This document shows, piece by piece, positions 35,763 to 44,862 of a stretch of DNA of 60,200 nt. The position numbers and the translations under genes are program-made. This DNA is from Burkholderia sp. Bp9142 (lineage in GTDB: Bacteria > Pseudomonadota > Gammaproteobacteria > Burkholderiales > Burkholderiaceae). The notes below the pieces were generated by a model. That model saw nothing but the letters and a program-made list of their open reading frames with translations, did no database searches and had not been told where the DNA came from. The stretch is taken from contig NZ_QTPP01000048.1 in the NCBI RefSeq assembly GCF_003853415.1, positions 1-60,200 on the forward strand, written 5' to 3'. Position 1 is the stretch's first letter. Every line of letters starts with the position of its first letter.

Positions 35763-36596
35763 TCAGCGGGTGCCGTTGATCATCGCCTTCGCCACCGCGT
35801 GCTCCTGGAGTCCCCACTTCGCGAGCAGCTTCTGGTACGAGCCGTCCGCGATCAGCTGGTTGAGCGCCGTCGTCAGCGCACTGCTCAGCGCGGTATTGCT
35901 CTTCGCGACGCCGATGCCCGTGTATTGCGACAGGAACGGCTTGCCGACCGGCGCATACGCGTTCTGCTCGAGGCCGTTCTGGTACGGCAGCGTCTCGCCG
36001 CCCTGCACGGCCGCGTCGATGCGGTTCTGGCGCAACTGCATCCGCGCGTCCGACGAGCCGTCGGTGCCGACGACGACGATCGCCGGCTTGCCGGCCTTCA
36101 CGCAGTTCTCCGCGCTCCACGCGGTGGTGTTGTCGGGGAACGACGTGCGCCGGCTCGAGCCGACGCGCTTGCCGCACAGCGCGCCCATCTGCGCGAACTC
36201 GCCGGCGCGTGTCTTCAGCGTATAGAACTGCGGGCCCGTCTCGATGTAGTCGACGAACGTCACCGCATCGCGGCGCGTCGGCAGGTCGGTCATGCCGGAC
36301 AGGATCATGTCGACGCGTTGCGTCGCGACCGCGCTCATCATTTGGTCGAAGCTCGTTTCGACCCAGTTCAGTTTCGCGCCCATCTTCGCGGCGAGCGCCT
36401 CGCCGAGATCGACGTCGAAGCCCGCCAGCTTGTCGGTCGCCGGATCCTTGTATTCGAACGGCGGGTAGTTCGGCACGATCGCGACGTTCAGCGTGCGTTT
36501 CGCGCTCGCGGATTGCGCGGCGGCGAACGGTGCGTGAAGCGCGAGTGCGCCGAATGCGACAGCGGCCAGCGTGCGGGTCAGGACGGATGCTTTCAT
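35763..36596 (-). CDS. ABC polar amino-acid solute-binding protein
   Basis: This encodes 277 residues. A signal peptide (core TLAAVAFGALALHAPFAAAQ) is followed by a family 3 binding fold: VAIVPNYPPFEYKDPATDKL, GFDVDLGEALAAKMG, VDMILSGMTDLPTRRDAVTF and the late GGETLPYQNG region. It is periplasmic and binds a polar amino acid or derivative for the adjacent permease and ATPase. It sits inside a catabolic operon, so the ligand is probably the substrate of the lyase and deacetylases rather than a standard amino acid. It is separated from the ATPase gene by about 100 bases. Confidence 0.87.
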   Translation of the reverse strand: MKASVLTRTLAAVAFGALALHAPFAAAQSASAKRTLNVAIVPNYPPFEYKDPATDKLAGFDVDLGEALAAKMGAKLNWVETSFDQMMSAVATQRVDMILSGMTDLPTRRDAVTFVDYIETGPQFYTLKTRAGEFAQMGALCGKRVGSSRRTSFPDNTTAWSAENCVKAGKPAIVVVGTDGSSDARMQLRQNRIDAAVQGGETLPYQNGLEQNAYAPVGKPFLSQYTGIGVAKSNTALSSALTTALNQLIADGSYQKLLAKWGLQEHAVAKAMINGTR

Positions 36597-36692
36597 GGGT
36601 GTCGCCTTGTCTTGATGGAGTAATGGAGGACTACGCCGCGCTTGTCGGCGGCTCGATCGATCGGTCGCGGCGGTGCGGCGCGACCGGCCCGT

Positions 36693-37460
36693 TCATGCAA
36701 TCACGGCGGAGATGAACTCGCGCGTACGCGCGTGCGTCGGCGCGGACAGCACCTGGTCGGGCGGTCCGCTCTCGACGATCCGGCCGCCGTCCATGAACAC
36801 GACGCGGTCGGCCACCTCGCGCGCGAACCCGAGCTCGTGCGTGACGACGATCATCGTCATCCCGCTCTTCGCGAGATCGCGCATCACGGCCAGCACTTCA
36901 CCGACGAGTTCGGGGTCGAGCGCCGATGTCGGTTCGTCGAACAGGATCAGCTGCGGATGCATCGCGAGCGCCCGGGCGATCGCGACGCGCTGCTGCTGGC
37001 CGCCCGACAGCTCGATCGGAAACGCGTCGCACTTGTGCGCGAGCCCGACGCGCGCGAGCAGCGCGCGCGCTTCCTCCTCGGCTTGCGCGCGGCGGCGCTT
37101 GAGCACCTGCACGGGGCCTTCGATCACGTTCTCGAGCGCGGTCTTGTGCGGAAACAGGTTGAAGCGCTGGAACACCATGCTCGTCGCCAGCCGCTGGCGT
37201 GCGACCTGTCGCTCCGACAGCTCGTGGAGCCGGTCGCCGGCGCGGCGGTAGCCGGCCAGTTCGCCGTTGACCCACAGCGCGCCGGCGCTGATCGTCTCGA
37301 GCTGGTTGATGCAGCGCAGGAACGTGCTCTTGCCCGAGCCCGACGGCCCGATGATGCACAGGACTTCGCCGGGCGCGACGTCGAGCGTGATGCCGTGCAG
37401 TGCCTGGAAATCACCGTACGACTTGCGTACGTCGACGGCGCGAACGACCGCGTTCGTCAT
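36693..37460 (-). CDS. ABC polar amino-acid transporter ATPase
   Basis: This encodes 255 residues. Walker A GPSGSGKST, Q-loop VFQRFNLFPHKT, signature LSGGQQQRVAIARAL, Walker B LILFDEPTSALD and switch VTHEL are all present and typical of the GlnQ/HisP subfamily. I prefer ATG 37460 because GGGAG lies 7 bases upstream. An alternative start at 37496 overlaps the permease stop as ATGA and would add 12 residues. It energises the permease encoded immediately upstream. Confidence 0.85.
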   Translation of the reverse strand: MTNAVVRAVDVRKSYGDFQALHGITLDVAPGEVLCIIGPSGSGKSTFLRCINQLETISAGALWVNGELAGYRRAGDRLHELSERQVARQRLATSMVFQRFNLFPHKTALENVIEGPVQVLKRRRAQAEEEARALLARVGLAHKCDAFPIELSGGQQQRVAIARALAMHPQLILFDEPTSALDPELVGEVLAVMRDLAKSGMTMIVVTHELGFAREVADRVVFMDGGRIVESGPPDQVLSAPTHARTREFISAVIA

Positions 37461-37492
37461 GGCGTTCTCCCGAAGGTTGAGGGTCGTGTCGT

Positions 37493-38386
37493 TCATTTGC
37501 GGCCCGCCGCCCTGCCCGCGCCGCGCGCGAAACGCCGTTCGACGCGCGCCTGCGCGAGCGACAGCACGGTGACGACCGCGAGATACCAGATGCCCGCGAC
37601 GATCAGCAGCTCGATCACGCGGGCGTTCGCGTAATAGATGTTCTGCGCGTTGTGCAGCATCTCCGCGTACTGCACGACGCTCGCCAGCGACGTCAGCTTG
37701 ACCATGCCGATCAGCTCGTTGCCGATCGGCGGCACGATCACGCGCATCGCCTGCGGCAGGATGATCCGGCGCAGCGCCTGCAGGCGCGCCATGCCGATCG
37801 ATTTCGCGGCCTCGTACTGGCCCGTGTCGACCGACAGCAGCCCTGCCCGCACGACTTCCGACGTATAGGCCCCCTGGTTGATGCCGAGCCCGAGCACCGC
37901 CGCGAGGAACGGCGTCATCACGTCGACGGTCCGGTATTCGGCGATACCCGGGATGCCGAGCGTCGGAAACACCAGTGCGAGGTTGAACCACAGCAGCAGT
38001 TGCAGGATCACCGGCGTGCCGCGGAACAGCCAGATGTAACCCTGCGCGATCGCATTGAGCACCGGGTTCGACGACAGCCGCATCACCGCGGTGACGACAC
38101 CGAGCACGACGCCGAGCGTCATCGCGAGGACGGTCATCACGATCGTGTTGGCGAGCCCCGTCAGGATCGAGCGCGCGGTCAGGAATTGGCCGACGACGCG
38201 CCATTCGATCTGTCCGCGCGCGAACGCGACCGCCACATAGGCAAGCGCGGCAATGATCGCGATCGACGCGACATAGCGGCCCCAGTAGCGCCGCCGCACG
38301 CGAACGAGCCCGGCGGTGCCGTCCGCCGCGCGCGCGGCCGGCTCCGGTGCGCCGTCGAGGCGGCTCGAATCGGATGCGCTCAGCAT
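37493..38386 (-). CDS. ABC polar amino-acid permease
   Basis: This encodes 297 residues, with an N-terminal helix (YVASIAIIAALAYVAVAFA) preceding a HisMQ-type core: ILTGLANTIVMTVLAMTLGV, WLFRGTPVILQLLLWFN, GINQGAYTSEVVRAGLLSVD and an EAA motif ending in PPIGNELIGMVKLTSL. As in many Burkholderiales operons a single permease gene is present, suggesting a homodimer. ATG 38386 overlaps the end of the lyase gene by seven bases; a longer upstream frame is only the antisense shadow of that gene. Confidence 0.86.
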   Translation of the reverse strand: MLSASDSSRLDGAPEPAARAADGTAGLVRVRRRYWGRYVASIAIIAALAYVAVAFARGQIEWRVVGQFLTARSILTGLANTIVMTVLAMTLGVVLGVVTAVMRLSSNPVLNAIAQGYIWLFRGTPVILQLLLWFNLALVFPTLGIPGIAEYRTVDVMTPFLAAVLGLGINQGAYTSEVVRAGLLSVDTGQYEAAKSIGMARLQALRRIILPQAMRVIVPPIGNELIGMVKLTSLASVVQYAEMLHNAQNIYYANARVIELLIVAGIWYLAVVTVLSLAQARVERRFARGAGRAAGRK

Positions 38387-39813
38387 GACGGCCCCCGGTA
38401 GGCGGCGGCCCACGCGGCCTGGCGCTCGATCGCGTCGTTCAGGCGGCCGATCTGCTCGCGCACGCGCGCGGGCGACGTGCCGCCCGCACCGCCGCGGGCC
38501 GCGACGGCCGCGTCCAGCGTCAGATGCGCGCGCACCTCGGGTGCGAGGCGCGTGTCGACGGCCTGCAGCTGTTCCGCGCTCGCGTCGGCCAGCTCGACGC
38601 CGTCGCGCTCGCACGCGCGCACGAGCGTGCCGGTGATCTCGTGTGCTTCGCTGAACGGCACACCCGTCAGCGCCAGCCAGTCCGCGACCTCGGTTGCGAG
38701 CGTGAAGCCGAGCGGCGCCTGGCGACGCATCTCGTCGACGTTCACGCGCATCGTGCGGATCATTCCCGCCATCGCGGGCAGCACGAGTTCGAGCGTGTCG
38801 ATCGAATCGAACGCCGCGATCTTGTCCTCCGCGAGATCGCGGTTGTATGCGAGCGGCAACGACTTCAACGTCGCGAGCAGGCCCGTCAGGTTGCCGATCA
38901 GGCGTCCTGCCTTGCCGCGCGTGAGTTCCGCGATGTCCGGGTTCTTCTTCTGCGGCATGATCGAGCTGCCCGTCGCGTAGCCGTCATCGAGTTCCACCCA
39001 GCGGAATTGCCGCGACGTCCACAGGATCACTTCTTCCGACAGGCGGGACAGGTTCACGGCCAGCATGCTCGTGACGAACACGAATTCGGCGACGTGATCG
39101 CGCGCGGCCACCGCGTCGATCGAGTTCTCGCACGGCGCGTCGTAGCCGAGCTCCCGCGCGGACAGCTCGGGCCGCACGCAGATCGCCGAGCCCGCGAGCG
39201 CGGCCGCGCCGAGCGGCGAACGCGCGGTGCGGCGGTCCCAGTCGACCAGGCGGTCGGCGTCGCGATACAGCGACTGCGCGTGCGCAAGCAGCTGATGACC
39301 GAACACGATCGGCTGCGCGGGCTGCAGGTGGGTGAATCCGGCGGTCACCGTGTCGACGTGCCGGCTCGCCTGGCCGACCAGCGCATCCTGCAGGTCGAGC
39401 ACGCCGCGCACGAGCTGGCGTGCCTTGTCACGCAGGTACAGGCGCAGGTCGTTCGCCGCCTGGTCGTTGCGCGAGCGCCCGGCGCGCAGCTTGCCGCCCA
39501 GCGCGGGCAGCCGCTGCGTGAGCACGCGCTCGAGGAAGGTGTGCACGTCCTCGTCGGCGAGCGACGGCGCGATCGCACCGGCCGCGTAGTCGCGCGCGAT
39601 GCCGTCCATGGCGGTCAGCAACTGCGCGAGTTCGTCGTCATTCACGATGCCGGCGCGATTCAACTCGCGTGCATGGGCGCGGGAGCCCGCGAGATCGTAC
39701 GGCACGAGGCGGAAGAAACTCGGATCGGAGCGCGACAGGTTCAGCAGCGCGTCGGACGGTTTCGACTGGAAGCGTCCGCCCCACAGGCGCTCGATCGGTT
39801 CGGTAAGGCTCAT
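38380..39813 (-). CDS. argH-like: Argininosuccinate-lyase-like C-N lyase (catabolic paralogue)
   Basis: This encodes 477 residues of the aspartase/fumarase superfamily. Present are LWGGRFQSKPSDALL at the start, RAGRSRNDQAANDLRLYLRD (about 111-130), GFTHLQPAQPIVFGHQLLAH (about 159-178, containing the catalytic His region) and the signature GSSIMPQKKNPDIAEL with the catalytic Ser (about 282-297). The residue pattern resembles actinobacterial ArgH and EDDS-lyase-like proteins more than the usual beta-proteobacterial housekeeping ArgH; this is by memory, not alignment. As first gene of an uptake/degradation operon it probably cleaves an N-substituted aspartate-type compound to fumarate. It is named argH-like only because true argininosuccinate lyase activity is uncertain. 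Confidence 0.8.
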   Translation of the reverse strand: MSLTEPIERLWGGRFQSKPSDALLNLSRSDPSFFRLVPYDLAGSRAHARELNRAGIVNDDELAQLLTAMDGIARDYAAGAIAPSLADEDVHTFLERVLTQRLPALGGKLRAGRSRNDQAANDLRLYLRDKARQLVRGVLDLQDALVGQASRHVDTVTAGFTHLQPAQPIVFGHQLLAHAQSLYRDADRLVDWDRRTARSPLGAAALAGSAICVRPELSARELGYDAPCENSIDAVAARDHVAEFVFVTSMLAVNLSRLSEEVILWTSRQFRWVELDDGYATGSSIMPQKKNPDIAELTRGKAGRLIGNLTGLLATLKSLPLAYNRDLAEDKIAAFDSIDTLELVLPAMAGMIRTMRVNVDEMRRQAPLGFTLATEVADWLALTGVPFSEAHEITGTLVRACERDGVELADASAEQLQAVDTRLAPEVRAHLTLDAAVAARGGAGGTSPARVREQIGRLNDAIERQAAWAAAYRGPSC

Positions 39814-39855
39814 TGCGGTCGACCTCGACTCGGTTGGATTGTCCCCACTGTAGGC

Positions 39856-39889
39856 ATTCAATTTTTTTTGTTGTAGCGAGAAATTGAAT
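39856..39889. promoter_or_regulatory. Inverted-repeat operator between lyase operon and LysR gene
   Basis: ATTCAATTT and AAATTGAAT are 9-bp arms separated by 16 bases, in an AT-rich patch 43 bases upstream of the lyase start and 51 bases upstream of the preferred LysR start. The layout suits a LysR-type regulator acting on the operon and on itself. Confidence 0.55.
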
Positions 39890-39939
39890 CCGCTTAAATG
39901 CAATTTTTCTCAGCACCGTCGCCTCGGACGCGACCGCCG

Positions 39940-40818
39940 ATGCGCAATCGCCTGCCCCCGCTGAACCCGCTTCGCGCGTTCGAGGCCGCCGCCCGGCGCG
40001 GCAGCGTGTCGGCTGCCGCCGACGAACTGCACGTGACCGCGAGCGCGGTCAGCCACCAGATCCGGATTCTCGAGAGCACGCTCGGCGTCGCGCTATTCAT
40101 CAGATCAAAGGCGCGCGTGAAGCTCACGCCCGAAGGCGAGGCCTTGCTGGAGCCGGTCGGCGCCGCGTTCGACATGATCGCGAACGCCACCGTCAGGCTC
40201 GATTCGCCGGCGGCCGCCGGCGATCTCGTCGTGTCGACGCCGCTGTCGCTGACGTCGCGCTGGCTTGCCCGGCACATCGGCGATTTCCTCGAGCGCTATC
40301 CGGGAATCCACCTGAAGGTGATTCCGTCGAACGACGATCGCGAGACCTACTCGACCGACGTCGACGTATGCATTCGGTACGGGGAAGGCAACTGGCGGAA
40401 CCGGAGCGTCGAGCTGCTCGCGCATCCGGCGCTGTTCCCGGTCGTGAGCCCGGCATTGATGAACGGGCCCGACGCCATCCGCAAGGTGCAGGATCTCGCG
40501 GGACGCACGCTGTTCTGCGAGCACGCGGGTTCGTGGATGCGCTGGCTGGCGGAAGCGAACGCGGACAAGCTGCCGGGCATCCGCATCCTGGAAATCGGCA
40601 ATGCGCACATCGGCGTCGAAGCCGCGGTGCACGGGCAAGGCGTCGCGCTCGGCGACAGCCTCTCCGTGCGCGACGACCTGATCGACGGCACGCTCGTGCG
40701 GCCGTTCAGCGCGACGGTGCCGTCTCGTCACGCCTACTATCTGGTCACGCGTCACGAACTGGCCGATTCGCCGCTCGTGACCGCGTTCACGACGTGGCTG
40801 CGCGCCCGCCTGGCGTGA
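39940..40818 (+). CDS. LysR-family regulator (GcvA-like)
   Basis: This encodes 292 residues. The N-terminal HTH reads LPPLNPLRAFEAAARRGSVS, then DELHVTASAVSHQIRILEST, typical of the GcvA-like subgroup. The C-terminal effector domain begins near VVSTPLSLTSRWLARHIGDF. I prefer ATG 39940 since most relatives begin just before RLPPLN; an in-frame ATG at 39898 adds 14 residues. It is divergent from the lyase/ABC/deacetylase operon with an inverted repeat between, so it is most likely that operon's regulator, with a pathway compound as co-inducer. Confidence 0.85.
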   Translation: MRNRLPPLNPLRAFEAAARRGSVSAAADELHVTASAVSHQIRILESTLGVALFIRSKARVKLTPEGEALLEPVGAAFDMIANATVRLDSPAAAGDLVVSTPLSLTSRWLARHIGDFLERYPGIHLKVIPSNDDRETYSTDVDVCIRYGEGNWRNRSVELLAHPALFPVVSPALMNGPDAIRKVQDLAGRTLFCEHAGSWMRWLAEANADKLPGIRILEIGNAHIGVEAAVHGQGVALGDSLSVRDDLIDGTLVRPFSATVPSRHAYYLVTRHELADSPLVTAFTTWLRARLA

Positions 40819-40845
40819 CGCGCGTGCGCGCGGCAGGTGGCGGGC

Positions 40846-41376
40846 TCAGGTAACGAGACTCGCCAGGTCGTCCCACACCATCACGATGTTGTGCGATCGC
40901 CAGACCGGCCCGGCATCGACATACTCGCCTGCCAAGCGGCCGTTCAGCGACGCGTAAAAGGCGATCGCGGCGTCGTTGCCCTTGACGACACTCAACGCCG
41001 CGCCCCGATACCGCATGTGGTTCAGATGCGTAGCGAGTTGCGCGAGCAGCGCGCGACCGATGCCGCGACGCTTGAATGCGGGGTCGACATACAGGAACTT
41101 GATCTCGCCACGGTCGCCGAAGATCGGCTCCGACGGCGCGCCGGCCGCCCCGATTCCGACGATCCTGCCGTCGGTTTCCGCCACGAGCACCCGTTGGTCA
41201 CCGTCGCGCGATGCGAGCTTTTCCCGCCATTTCCTGCCGCGATAGTGCTCGTCGAGGACGGCATGCGCTTGCGCCGGTGCGAGCGCGCGATAGGTATGCC
41301 GCCAGACCTTGACGTGAAAATCGGCGATCGCCTGCGCATCGTCGACGTTGGCGGACCTGATGGCTATTCCGGACAT
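40846..41376 (-). CDS. GNAT-family N-acetyltransferase
   Basis: This encodes 176 residues. The N-terminal beta-alpha segment IRSANVDDAQAIADFHVKVW leads to the acetyl-CoA motif FLYVDPAFKRRGIGRALLAQ and the late segment NGRLAGEYVDAG. It lies about 100 bases downstream of an amino-acid ABC ATPase gene on the same strand and may be the last gene of that operon. Substrate unknown; an amine or amino-acid detoxification role would fit the context. Confidence 0.8.
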   Translation of the reverse strand: MSGIAIRSANVDDAQAIADFHVKVWRHTYRALAPAQAHAVLDEHYRGRKWREKLASRDGDQRVLVAETDGRIVGIGAAGAPSEPIFGDRGEIKFLYVDPAFKRRGIGRALLAQLATHLNHMRYRGAALSVVKGNDAAIAFYASLNGRLAGEYVDAGPVWRSHNIVMVWDDLASLVT

Positions 41377-41478
41377 GGAAGACTCTCTCGGGCGGCTTGG
41401 CACGCGCGGGCACGGTGCATACGCCGGGGATTGTCGACGATCCGGGCGACGATGTCAGCACTCCGCAGGCGGCGCGGA

Positions 41479-42228
41479 TCAGCGCGCAACGGCTTCGGTG
41501 TGGCGGACGCTGCCCAGAAACCGTGTCAACTCCACCGTCTGCGGCCGCTCGAAGATGTCTTCCGCCGTGCCGCTCTCCCACACCCTGCCCTGATGCATGA
41601 ACACGATCCGGTCGCTCACCGCACGCGCGAAGTTCATCTCGTGCGTGACCATGATCAGCGTCATGTCCTCGCGCGCGAGCTGCTCGACGACGCCCAGCAC
41701 CTCGCCGACGAGCTCGGGATCGAGCGCGGACGTGATTTCGTCGCACAGCAGCACGCTCGGCTTCATCGCGAGCGCGCGGGCGATCGCGACGCGCTGCTGC
41801 TGGCCGCCCGACAGCTGTTCCGGAAAGGCGTCGAACTTGTCGCCGAGGCCGACGCGCTCGAGCATCAGCTCCGCGATCGCGCGCGCCTGCTGGCGGTGCG
41901 CCTTCTTCACGACCGACTGCGCGAGCATCACGTTTTGCCCGGCGCTCAGGTGCGGAAACAGGTTGTATTGCTGGAACACCATCCCGACCTTGAGCCGCAG
42001 CGCACGCAGGTCGGCGTGCCGTGCATCGACACGTTCGCCGTCGATCGAGATGGTGCCCGCGTCGATGCTCTCGAGCCCGTTGAGCGTGCGCAGCAGCGTG
42101 CTCTTGCCCGAGCCGCTGCGGCCGATGATCGATACGACCTGCCCGCGCTCGACGGAGAAATCGATGCCCTTGAGCACATGATGGGGGCCGAAGTTCTTTT
42201 CGAGACCACGGGTTTCAACGAGCGGCAT
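41479..42228 (-). CDS. ABC polar amino-acid transporter ATPase (second system)
   Basis: This encodes 249 residues. Walker A GRSGSGKST, VFQQYNLFPHLS, signature LSGGQQQRVAIARALA, Walker B VLLCDEITSALD and switch VTHEM are intact. A strong AAGGAGATGG ribosome site precedes ATG 42228, which overlaps the upstream permease gene by 14 bases. It is the ATP-driven component of the binding-protein-dependent system encoded up to 44444. Confidence 0.88.
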   Translation of the reverse strand: MPLVETRGLEKNFGPHHVLKGIDFSVERGQVVSIIGRSGSGKSTLLRTLNGLESIDAGTISIDGERVDARHADLRALRLKVGMVFQQYNLFPHLSAGQNVMLAQSVVKKAHRQQARAIAELMLERVGLGDKFDAFPEQLSGGQQQRVAIARALAMKPSVLLCDEITSALDPELVGEVLGVVEQLAREDMTLIMVTHEMNFARAVSDRIVFMHQGRVWESGTAEDIFERPQTVELTRFLGSVRHTEAVAR

Positions 42229-42865
42229 GCCATCTCCTTTGCAACGTGCGCGCGTAACGGGTAAGCGGATAACACAGTACGAAATAGATCAGCGCGACGA
42301 GCCCGTACACGACGAACGGCCGGAACGTCGCGTTCGAGATCGCGATGCCGACCTTCGTCAGCTCGGTGAACCCGATGATCGACACCAGCGCCGTATCCTT
42401 CACGGCCTGCACGCCGAAGCCGACGGTCGGCGCGATCGCGATGCGCGCGGCCTGCGGCAGGATCACGTGCCGCAGCTGCTCGACGTAGCTCATCGCGAGG
42501 CTCGAGGACGCCTCCCACTGCCCTTTCGGCACCGCCTCGACACAGCCGCGCCAGATTTCGGCGAGATACGCGCTGGTGAAGAACGTGAGCCCGGCCGTGG
42601 CCGCGACCCACGGAGGAACGTCGAGACCGACGAGCGGCAGGCCGAAGAACACGATGAACAGCTGCATCAGCAACGGGGTGCCCTGGAATACCTCGATATA
42701 GAGCTTCGCGCAGCCGCGCAGCAGCGTCGAGTTCGATACGCGCATCACGAGCAGCCCGAGGCCGACGAGGCCGCCGGACAGGAACGACACGATCGACAGC
42801 ACGATCGTCCAGCGCGCGGCCAGCAGCAGGTTCGCGAGAATCTGCCCGAACGTGAAATCGGTCAT
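42215..42865 (-). CDS. ABC amino-acid permease, subunit 2
   Basis: This encodes 216 residues of HisMQ type: ARWTIVLSIVSFLSGGLVGL, then VFQGTPLLMQLFIVFFGLP, FFTSAYLAEIWRGCVEAVPK and the EAA region ending VKDTALVSIIGFTELTKVG. Its start overlaps the stop of the preceding permease by four bases (ATGA). Together the two permeases form a heterodimeric channel. Confidence 0.87.
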   Translation of the reverse strand: MTDFTFGQILANLLLAARWTIVLSIVSFLSGGLVGLGLLVMRVSNSTLLRGCAKLYIEVFQGTPLLMQLFIVFFGLPLVGLDVPPWVAATAGLTFFTSAYLAEIWRGCVEAVPKGQWEASSSLAMSYVEQLRHVILPQAARIAIAPTVGFGVQAVKDTALVSIIGFTELTKVGIAISNATFRPFVVYGLVALIYFVLCYPLTRYARTLQRRWHAAR

Positions 42866-43548
42866 CGCGCACCTCGCACGCGACGGGAGAACAGGCGGCG
42901 CCCCATCGAGCCGAGCGTCGCACGCAGCAGCAGCGCCATCGCCAGATACGCGAGCGTGATGACGAAATACGTCTCGAATGCGCGGAAGTTGCGCGACTGA
43001 ATGTAGCCCGCCGCATAGGTCAGGTCGGCCACCGAGATCTGCGACACGACCGCCGACCCGAGCATCGTGATCACGATCTGGCTCGAGAGCGCCGGAAACA
43101 CCTTGGCGAGCGCCTGCGGCAGCACGACGTGGCGCAGCATCTGCGCGCGCGACATCGCCAGCGCGGATGCCGCTTCCAGATGCCCTTTCGGCACGGCGGC
43201 GACGCCCGCGCGCACGATCTCGACCGAGTACGCGCCGAGATTGAGCGTCATCGCGAGAATCGCGGCCGTGTATTCGCCGATGTGCACGCCGAGTGCCGGC
43301 AAGCCGAAAAAGAGGAAGAACAGCTGGACGACGAATGGCGTATTGCGGATCGCCTCGACGTACGCGCCGATCAGCGGGCGCAGCCGCACGGCCGCGCGCG
43401 CGTCGGCGCTGTACGCGGCCGCGCCGAGCACGCCGAGCGCCACGCCGAGTACGGTCGCGACCGAGGTCAGCGCGAGCGTGATCGCCGCGCCGCTCGCGAA
43501 CACGCTGGCGTAATCGGCGAGCTCGCCGAATTGAAGCTGGTAGCTCAT
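42862..43548 (-). CDS. ABC amino-acid permease, subunit 1
   Basis: This encodes 228 residues of HisMQ type: ASGAAITLALTSVATVLGVA, EAIRNTPFVVQLFFLFFGLP, LNLGAYSVEIVRAGVAAVPK and an EAA segment followed by GSAVVSQISVADLTYAAG. It is the partner of the permease downstream. It begins 89 bases after the solute-binding gene; no strong ribosome site is visible. Confidence 0.87.
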   Translation of the reverse strand: MSYQLQFGELADYASVFASGAAITLALTSVATVLGVALGVLGAAAYSADARAAVRLRPLIGAYVEAIRNTPFVVQLFFLFFGLPALGVHIGEYTAAILAMTLNLGAYSVEIVRAGVAAVPKGHLEAASALAMSRAQMLRHVVLPQALAKVFPALSSQIVITMLGSAVVSQISVADLTYAAGYIQSRNFRAFETYFVITLAYLAMALLLRATLGSMGRRLFSRRVRGAR

Positions 43549-43637
43549 GGGAAGGGGGTAGATTCGGGTTCGGGCAACGACACGCGCCGCGCCGGGCAGG
43601 CCGGCCGCGGCGGCGTGTCAGGCGACACGGCGATCCG

Positions 43638-44444
43638 TCACAGTCCGGCCGGCAACGGCTGGCCGAGCCACTTCCTCGACATTGCGCCCAGCGTGCCGTC
43701 CTGCTTCGCATGCGCGATCGTGTCGTCGATCTTCGCGAGCAGGCGCGGTTCGTTCTTGTTGACGCCGACGAAGCACGGCGAATTCTTGATCACGAACTTG
43801 ACCTCGGGCCGGCGCGGCGGATTCTTCGCGAGAATCGCCGCCGCGACGATGTTGCCGGCGGCGATCAGCTGCACTTGTCCCGACAGGAATGCCTGGATCG
43901 TCGCGTTGTTGTCCTCGAAGCGCTTGATCGTCGCGTTCGGCGCCAGTTGCGACAGCGCGATCTCCTCGAGCGCGCCACGCGTGGCGCCGACGGTCTTGCC
44001 GGTCAGGTCGGCGGGCGTGCCCACCTTCACGTCGGCCGGCCCGAACACGCCCTGGAAATACGGTGCGTACGCGGTCGAGAAGTCGATGACCTTCTCGCGC
44101 TCCGGCGTCTTGCCGAGCGACGAGATCACCATGTCGACCTTGTTGGTCGTCAGGTACGGAATCCGGTTCGCACTGTTCACGGGCACCAGCTTCAGCTTCA
44201 CGCCGAGCGATTTGGCGAGCAGTTCGGCCATGTCGATGTCATAGCCCTGCGGCTGCATGTCCGTACCGACCGAGCCGAACGGCGGATAGTCTTCAGGCAC
44301 CGCGACGCGCAGCGCGCCGTTTTTCGCGATGGTATCGAGCGCGTCGGCATGCGCCGGTGCAGCAGCGAACAGCGCCATCACGGGTGCTGCAATCAGCGCA
44401 GCCAGCCAGGTGCGTCGGGGGAACGGTCGGATCGTCGGGCTCAC
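43638..44444 (-). CDS. ABC polar amino-acid solute-binding protein (second system)
   Basis: This encodes 268 residues. A signal peptide (core WLAALIAAPVMALFAAAPAHA) is followed by the family 3 fold: LRVAVPEDYPPFGSVG, GYDIDMAELLAKSLGVKLK, VDMVISSLGKTPEREKVIDF and the late FVIKNSPCFVGVNKNEPRL. A GTG start at 44444 is supported by AGGAAG; the frame continues upstream to 45005 but that portion lacks signal character and overlaps the TetR gene. It is first in the ABC operon. Confidence 0.87.
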   Translation of the reverse strand: MSPTIRPFPRRTWLAALIAAPVMALFAAAPAHADALDTIAKNGALRVAVPEDYPPFGSVGTDMQPQGYDIDMAELLAKSLGVKLKLVPVNSANRIPYLTTNKVDMVISSLGKTPEREKVIDFSTAYAPYFQGVFGPADVKVGTPADLTGKTVGATRGALEEIALSQLAPNATIKRFEDNNATIQAFLSGQVQLIAAGNIVAAAILAKNPPRRPEVKFVIKNSPCFVGVNKNEPRLLAKIDDTIAHAKQDGTLGAMSRKWLGQPLPAGL

Positions 44445-44862
44445 GGTGAATCTTCCTTGTCTGGTATGTCGTCGGGCAGCGCGCAACGTTGCGCGGCCTC
44501 GGCAACTCCAGCAAAAACCGGGCCATTGCCGTGCAAGGCCTGTCGCAGCGGCACTTGACGGAAATGTCGGCGAACTGCATTCCTCATTTCGGTGCATGAG
44601 CCGGCGCCGGCCGCAGCGGTTGCCCATTCGCGGCGCGCGCCGGCGCACCAAATTACCTGACCGATCGTCACCACGAACCGAAGGCGGGCGGGCGCAGCGC
44701 ATCGATCCAGGACGCGCGGGGTGTCGGATGCAAAGACGAACCGGGAGGTGGCGCTCGCGCGATGCACGACGTCGCGAACCGGCGCTGTTCGCGTGCTCGC
44801 GCCGTGCAGGTTGCCCGCTTGGCGGATCCATTCGCCACTGTCGGCGAACCGTGGTCAGCGTG
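44445..44862. other. Region between TetR gene and ABC operon
   Basis: This is 418 bases without a supportable gene. It should hold the ABC operon promoter. The one notable element is CTGACCGATCGTCACC near 44657-44672, containing the GACCGAT heptamer that also occurs twice upstream of the TetR gene. Confidence 0.4.

Noticed and set aside
40837..42264. 475-codon plus-strand frame
   Set aside because: Antisense to the GNAT and ABC ATPase genes; no domain recognised.
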